Origin: Nocardiopsis salina YIM 90010
GTDB lineage: Bacteria; Actinomycetota; Actinomycetes; Streptosporangiales; Streptosporangiaceae
Length of the DNA: 33,605 nucleotides
Direction: 5' to 3'
Assembly: GCF_000341025.1 (NCBI RefSeq)
Contig: NZ_ANBF01000237.1
Span: 1 to 33,605, forward strand
The notes below the pieces were generated by a model. That model made no database searches and had not been told where the DNA came from. It saw nothing but the letters and a program-made list of their open reading frames with translations. This document shows positions 30,567-33,605 of the stretch, piece by piece. Each line of letters starts with the position of its first letter. Positions within the stretch are counted from its first letter, which is position 1. The position numbers and the translations under genes are program-made.

Positions 30567-30731
30567 TCACATCGCCCCCCGAGTGAGAAGCGTCCGGACC
30601 AAGAAGGCCAGGAGCGCGAGGTCTCCGGGTTGGTGCACGTAGGCCCGTACACGGCACGCTCGACGCGCCTTATGGCCACTGAACACGTCGCTCTTCGACC
30701 TCGAAACTGGATCCAGGACAGCAGCATTCAT
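30567..30731 (-). CDS. 54-residue basic protein, first gene of the minus operon
   Basis: ATG at 30731 with GGAG 8 nt upstream on its strand. A longer frame reaches 30941 but crosses the operator pair and lacks a site. The first part is Arg/Lys-rich (VLDPVSRSKSDVFSGHKARRACRVRAYV) and the second a hydrophobic helix (HQPGDLALLAFLVRTLL). It lies about 100 nt after the two operators. Unknown family; a membrane-associated peptide is possible. Confidence 0.5.
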   Translation of the reverse strand: MNAAVLDPVSRSKSDVFSGHKARRACRVRAYVHQPGDLALLAFLVRTLLTRGAM

Positions 30732-30827
30732 GAAGCACGCTCCAGGATTGGTGGCGCGCAACTGGTGGCAGGCGCGCCATGTGCACCACGGACCACAGAC
30801 CTCCTGTCGAGGTGCAGTCCCCATGTA

Positions 30828-30868
30828 CTCATGTATATAAGTTAGGCTGCACCACTTATGTACATGAG
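30828..30868. promoter_or_regulatory. Twin 14-bp palindromic operators for the GntR protein
   Basis: CTCATGTATATAAG (30828-30841) and CTTATGTACATGAG (30855-30868), 27 bp apart start to start, lie in the AT-rich gap before the minus-strand small genes. They are diverged copies of the perfect palindrome CTCATGTACATGAG found at the GntR/Nudix divergent promoter. One regulator probably controls both. Confidence 0.72.
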
Positions 30869-30912
30869 TCAACCCTGCGAGGAACAAAGGCCGGAGAAGA
30901 CCGGAGGGTGGC

Positions 30913-31692
30913 TCAGTCCAGGGCTGAAATCCGGTAGTCAAGTACGAACTGATCGGCGGCCATGATCGTGTCGCAGACTTCCACCACCCGACCGGACGTG
31001 GTAACCGCGTTACGGGTCAGGTGGATCACCGGAGCACCAGGACTCAGGGCTAGAGCGGTTGTCTCCTGTTTGGTAGCCAGTCGCGCCCGAACAGTCTCGG
31101 TGTACTCGGCGAACTCGTGACCGTGTTCCTCCAGGCGGGCGTAGATACCGCCTCCGCCGGGGTTCTCCTCGAAGAGCTCAGGGATGTCCCGTGCCACGCT
31201 CCAAGCCAAGTAGGAAGTAGCTTCTTCGGTCGGTGCGCCATCAGAGAAGTACAGCCGTCGACGAGCGAGCACCTTCTCCCCTTCCGCTACGCCGAGCCTG
31301 TCCGCGACATCCGCAGGCGCTTCGACGGGGCCGATCGAAAGCACCTTCACCGTTGGCTTGACGCCGGCCTGCTCAGTCTCGGCGATGTAGGCCGCCTTGC
31401 CCGCGCGACGGTGGGAGCGACGGAACCGATCCGAAGACTTACGTGTCACAGGAGGGCGCGACTTCACGTAGGAGCCCCGACCCTGGTGGGTCTCCACGAG
31501 TCCGATCGTCCGAAGGTGTGCCACTGCCTTCCGAACCGTGCCCGAAGAGACGCCGTAGCGGCGCATCAGGGTCGACTCACTCGGGACCTCTTCGGCGGGA
31601 GCCAGACGGCGACTCTTGATCTGCTCTTCGAGGTCGTCCGAGATCTGTAGATATCGAGGCTTCCCAGACCGCGCGCCTGCAACGCTCACCAT
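30913..31692 (-). CDS. GntR/HutC-family transcription regulator (KorSA-like)
   Basis: A 259-residue repressor. AAGGA lies 5 nt before the ATG. Residues about 14 to 80 are the GntR winged helix (YLQISDDLEEQIKSRRLAP, then PSESTLMRRYGVSSGTVRKAV and GRGSYV). Residues about 110 to 255 are a UTRA effector domain (EKVLARRRLYFSDGAPTEEATSYLAW, ending in ADQFVLDYRI), so a small ligand may release it from DNA. It is divergent from the Nudix gene with only a short gap holding a perfect palindrome. pSAM2 encodes a GntR-type repressor, KorSA, near a Nudix protein, Pif; this pairing suggests a related mobile-element control, though homology was not tested. Confidence 0.85.
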   Translation of the reverse strand: MVSVAGARSGKPRYLQISDDLEEQIKSRRLAPAEEVPSESTLMRRYGVSSGTVRKAVAHLRTIGLVETHQGRGSYVKSRPPVTRKSSDRFRRSHRRAGKAAYIAETEQAGVKPTVKVLSIGPVEAPADVADRLGVAEGEKVLARRRLYFSDGAPTEEATSYLAWSVARDIPELFEENPGGGGIYARLEEHGHEFAEYTETVRARLATKQETTALALSPGAPVIHLTRNAVTTSGRVVEVCDTIMAADQFVLDYRISALD

Positions 31693-31712
31693 GGTCCTTC
31701 CACCCTCCTATG

Positions 31713-31726
31713 CTCATGTACATGAG
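31713..31726. promoter_or_regulatory. Perfect 14-bp palindromic operator CTCATGTACATGAG
   Basis: Lies across the start codon of the Nudix gene and 21 nt upstream of the GntR start. It matches the two operators at 30828-30868. The ATGTACAT centre fits a symmetric GntR dimer site. Confidence 0.75.
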
Positions 31727-32192
31727 TAACAGCAGCGGAGATCAGCCGTCAACGCCACTGCATTCGGTGTCAGTCGCTGGAGCTGTCATCCGAGAAGACG
31801 GTCGGCTCCTAGCGATCCGGCGTGCTGACAACGGAAAGTGGGAGCTTCCCGGTGGAGTCCTGGAACTCCCTGAAACGCCGGAGGCCGGTGTGTGCCGGGA
31901 GATCTGGGAAGAAACCGGCATTAACGTAGAAATCGACCAGCTCACAGGAGTCTACAAGAACACAGCGCGGGGGATCGTCGCCTTGGTCTTTCGGTGCAAG
32001 CCGTCCGGCGGTGTCGCGCGCCCTTCATCCGAGTCGACTGCGGTCGAATGGCTCACTGCTGAGGAGATCACCGAGTGCATGTCCGAGGTCTATGCCGTCC
32101 GGCTCACCGACGCACTTGACCCGCAGCCCCCGCGTGTGCGAAGCCACGATGGCCAACGCTTGTTCACGGCCGAAGTAGGCGGGATCTGGTGA
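31722..32192 (+). CDS. Nudix hydrolase (Pif-like)
   Basis: A 156-residue protein. The Nudix box is complete: G45, E51, R59, E60, E63, E64 and G66 in GVLELPETPEAGVCREIWEETGI-type order. HSVSVAGAVIREDGRLLAIRRADNGKWELPGG is the usual opening. Nudix enzymes cleave nucleoside diphosphates linked to other groups. Start: ATG 31722 gives the usual length, but ATG 31710 and 31716 are in frame and none has a ribosome binding site, so the mRNA may be leaderless. The operator covers the start region, so expression is probably repressed by the GntR protein. In pSAM2 the Nudix protein Pif gives transfer immunity; a similar role is possible. Confidence 0.84.
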   Translation: MSNSSGDQPSTPLHSVSVAGAVIREDGRLLAIRRADNGKWELPGGVLELPETPEAGVCREIWEETGINVEIDQLTGVYKNTARGIVALVFRCKPSGGVARPSSESTAVEWLTAEEITECMSEVYAVRLTDALDPQPPRVRSHDGQRLFTAEVGGIW

Positions 32193-32294
32193 GGGTCGCG
32201 TACTCGGGGCAGGGAAACTACGCACCAGGCGCCTACTGGGCGAGTCCCCTTAGGTTGCGGCGTTGCGCTGTGGCCCTGGCGAGGCGTCCGGGAT

Positions 32295-32552
32295 CTACGC
32301 TTCGGCGCTACGGGGCTCGCGCGGCACGCCGGAGTAGATCTGCCCGTCAACCTCGGACACTTCGCCGGCGGGGATCTCGGCAACCTCCCACCGCCATGTC
32401 TCAGGGGAGTCGCGCCACTGAGCCACCCATGTGATCCGCGCACGGAGCCCGCCCGAGGTGTGCACCCACGCCAGAAGGTAGGCGAGTCCGCCCGCGGTGC
32501 GCGCACGCACCACGGGCGGGACGGTGGAGATTGCGGAGTGGTACCGGTCCAT
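32295..32552 (-). CDS. 85-residue hypothetical protein
   Basis: ATG at 32552 with GAGGA about 9 nt upstream on its strand. MDRYHSAISTVPPVVRARTA, then GLAYLLAWVHTSGGLRARITWVAQWRDSPETWRWEVAEIP looks like a small antiparallel beta sheet with several Trp. The frame continues further upstream but with poorer composition. No family recognised; no enzyme motif. Confidence 0.55.
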   Translation of the reverse strand: MDRYHSAISTVPPVVRARTAGGLAYLLAWVHTSGGLRARITWVAQWRDSPETWRWEVAEIPAGEVSEVDGQIYSGVPREPRSAEA

Positions 32553-32776
32553 GGCCGCGATCCTCACACCGCGGTGGACACCGGTGGAGGACCTACCGCT
32601 CGGCGGGGTGTCGGGGAGGACCAAAGTCCCGTTACGAAGATCCGACCGTGCGGCTCCTTCGCGCACTGGCTGAGGCCTGGTCCGCTGGTCCTGTGCCTCC
32701 GCCGAGGGTAGCCGCCACCCGCGGAGGCGCCGGGCTGTCCGTGGTCTCAAGGCTCAGGACGCCACGACGCCCGCAA
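32553..32776. other. Intergenic region without visible features
   Basis: About 220 bp between two minus-strand genes. I see no gene with a ribosome binding site and no clear promoter in it; it probably holds the promoter of the 85-residue gene. The terminator hairpin follows. Confidence 0.35.
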
Positions 32777-32814
32777 GGTCGGCGCCGGATCATCATGCCG
32801 GTCCGGCGCCGACC
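32777..32814 (-). terminator. 13-bp hairpin after the repeat-containing gene
   Basis: Perfect arms GGTCGGCGCCGGA (32777-32789) and TCCGGCGCCGACC (32802-32814), 12-nt loop, 16 nt after the stop of the minus-strand gene. No U-run, but the stem is very stable and its place is typical of a terminator. Confidence 0.7.
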
Positions 32815-32830
32815 CGTACCCCCCCGTGCC

Positions 32831-33605
32831 CTACACGGCCACCGGGAGATCGGCCATGGCCGCTCGGACCGTGGCCAGGATCCGACGCCCGGTGCGCTCG
32901 GACACGCGGCCGTGGCCAGACTCGGCCAGCAGCGCCACGATGTCCGCGCCGGTGGCCGAGTCCGCGGTCACCTCGGTCGCCGGGTCGGTCAGCCACTCCA
33001 TGACCCTCTCCTCTCGGTCCCCGATGGTCACGGGAGCCGGGGCGGACACAGCCACTGTGTCCGGGGACGTGGTCGTCGCCGCGGCGGCGCGGGTAGGGGC
33101 GAGGACCTCGACCGCGGACACGAGACGTCCGCCGCAGATGACCGGGCTCTCGTCGGACAGCGGCGCGACCAGTTCCTCGACAGTGGTCACCTGGTGGCAG
33201 ATCACCGGCCGGACGTCTTCATTGGCCACGGGCAGGGACTCGACGAGGCTGGCCACGGACACGATGGCGCCGCAGATCACCGGACGCGCGTCCGGCGCGG
33301 CCACGGGGACCGTCCCGGCCAGGGTGGCCACCGGCACCACGGGGCCACAGATGACCGGACGTGCGGACACGGCCGACGCCTCGCGCTCGGCCTGTTCCCC
33401 GCCCACTGCACGGGCAGCGGCCACGCGGACCATGACCGTGGCCACGGGGATGGTGCGGCCGCCGCAGATGGCCGGACGGCGATGGTCACCATGAGCGGAC
33501 ACACTGTGCGTGGCCATGGCCAACAGGTACGCCATCTCGGCCACAAGCGGGACCCACACGGCCGCGGCCACTCCCCGCCACCCGTATTGGAGGGCGGGGG
33601 CGGGG
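32831..33605 (-). CDS. Membrane/HTH protein with five RPVICG repeats, 5' truncated
   Basis: The frame is open to the window edge, and reading upstream of the first GTG (33571) gives PALQYGWRGVAAAVWVPLVAEMAYLLAMATHSV, so the gene starts outside. That segment looks like the last membrane helix of a DUF2637-type protein. Next come five repeats of 22 to 38 residues each beginning RPxICG or a variant (RPAICGG, RPVICGP, RPVICGA, RPVICHQ, SPVICGG) followed by Val/Ala-rich strands. The C-terminus (ADIVALLAESGHGRVSERTGRRILATVRAA) is a helix-turn-helix. Membrane part plus DNA-binding end is the shape of transfer or spread proteins of actinomycete plasmids and integrative elements. The role is inferred. 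Confidence 0.65.
   Translation of the reverse strand, partial: PAPALQYGWRGVAAAVWVPLVAEMAYLLAMATHSVSAHGDHRRPAICGGRTIPVATVMVRVAAARAVGGEQAEREASAVSARPVICGPVVPVATLAGTVPVAAPDARPVICGAIVSVASLVESLPVANEDVRPVICHQVTTVEELVAPLSDESPVICGGRLVSAVEVLAPTRAAAATTTSPDTVAVSAPAPVTIGDREERVMEWLTDPATEVTADSATGADIVALLAESGHGRVSERTGRRILATVRAAMADLPVAV

Noticed and set aside
31117-31650. A 177-codon plus-strand frame over the GntR gene
   Set aside because: Antisense shadow of a gene with clear winged-helix and UTRA domains.
1-33605. Search for CRISPR arrays, tRNA genes, rRNA, insertion sequences, integrase and attachment sites
   Set aside because: No regularly spaced repeats with spacers, no cloverleaf with a T-arm, no transposase or recombinase motif and no convincing direct repeat marking phage ends were found by eye.

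Overview
The window is high-GC actinobacterial DNA with many GTG starts, strong GGAGG-type ribosome binding sites and dense 4-nt ATGA/GTGA gene overlaps. Most of it (about 1 to 27.1 kb) is one collinear plus-strand siphovirus or prophage genome. The host is probably a filamentous actinomycete; a Nocardiopsis- or Streptomyces-like host would fit, but the sequence alone does not fix the genus. No integrase, tRNA, attachment site or CRISPR array was found, so the phage ends are not delimited. The left edge cuts a Cas4/RecB-like nuclease gene and the right edge cuts a minus-strand gene.

Region 1 (1-6269) is the replication and early module. It holds a PD-(D/E)XK exonuclease, an uncharacterised partner protein, a prim-pol/D5 helicase, a 235-bp cluster of GTGACAGCA repeats that looks like an iteron origin, an excisionase-like HTH protein, and a run of small translationally coupled Cys-rich proteins ending at a strong terminator. 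Region 2 (6270-8095) is AT-richer and sparse. It has a near-perfect 24-bp palindrome, a 44-residue minus-strand membrane peptide with an excellent ribosome binding site, a DUF732-like lipoprotein, an HNH endonuclease, and paired short hairpins just before the terminase genes. Region 3 (8096-24633) is the packaging, head and tail module: both terminase subunits, portal, MuF-like protein, scaffold, capsid, connectors, tail tube, tail chaperones joined by a -1 frameshift on GGGAAAA, tape measure, a multidomain tail protein and an H-type-lectin-like tip protein. Region 4 (24712-27145) holds an amidase endolysin with a probable internal start, a holin, and two unrelated putative glycosyltransferases, closed by a strong terminator.

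Region 5 (27155-30731) is a minus-strand operon read toward the phage end. It starts with four small proteins, two of them tandem paralogues. Then come a structured leader, two tiny charged peptides, a strong hairpin, an asparagine-synthetase-like enzyme with an intact SGGMDST loop but no glutaminase cysteine, a GNAT acetyltransferase and a 45-residue acidic peptide. This looks like a RiPP-type (lasso-cyclase-like) pathway without the usual leader protease or recognition protein, and it is the best candidate for an undescribed system. Region 6 (30828-33605) holds a GntR/HutC regulator divergent from a Nudix protein, with matching 14-bp palindromes at both promoter regions. That pairing recalls the KorSA/Pif pair of the integrative element pSAM2. 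The region ends with a truncated membrane/HTH protein carrying five RPVICG-type repeats.
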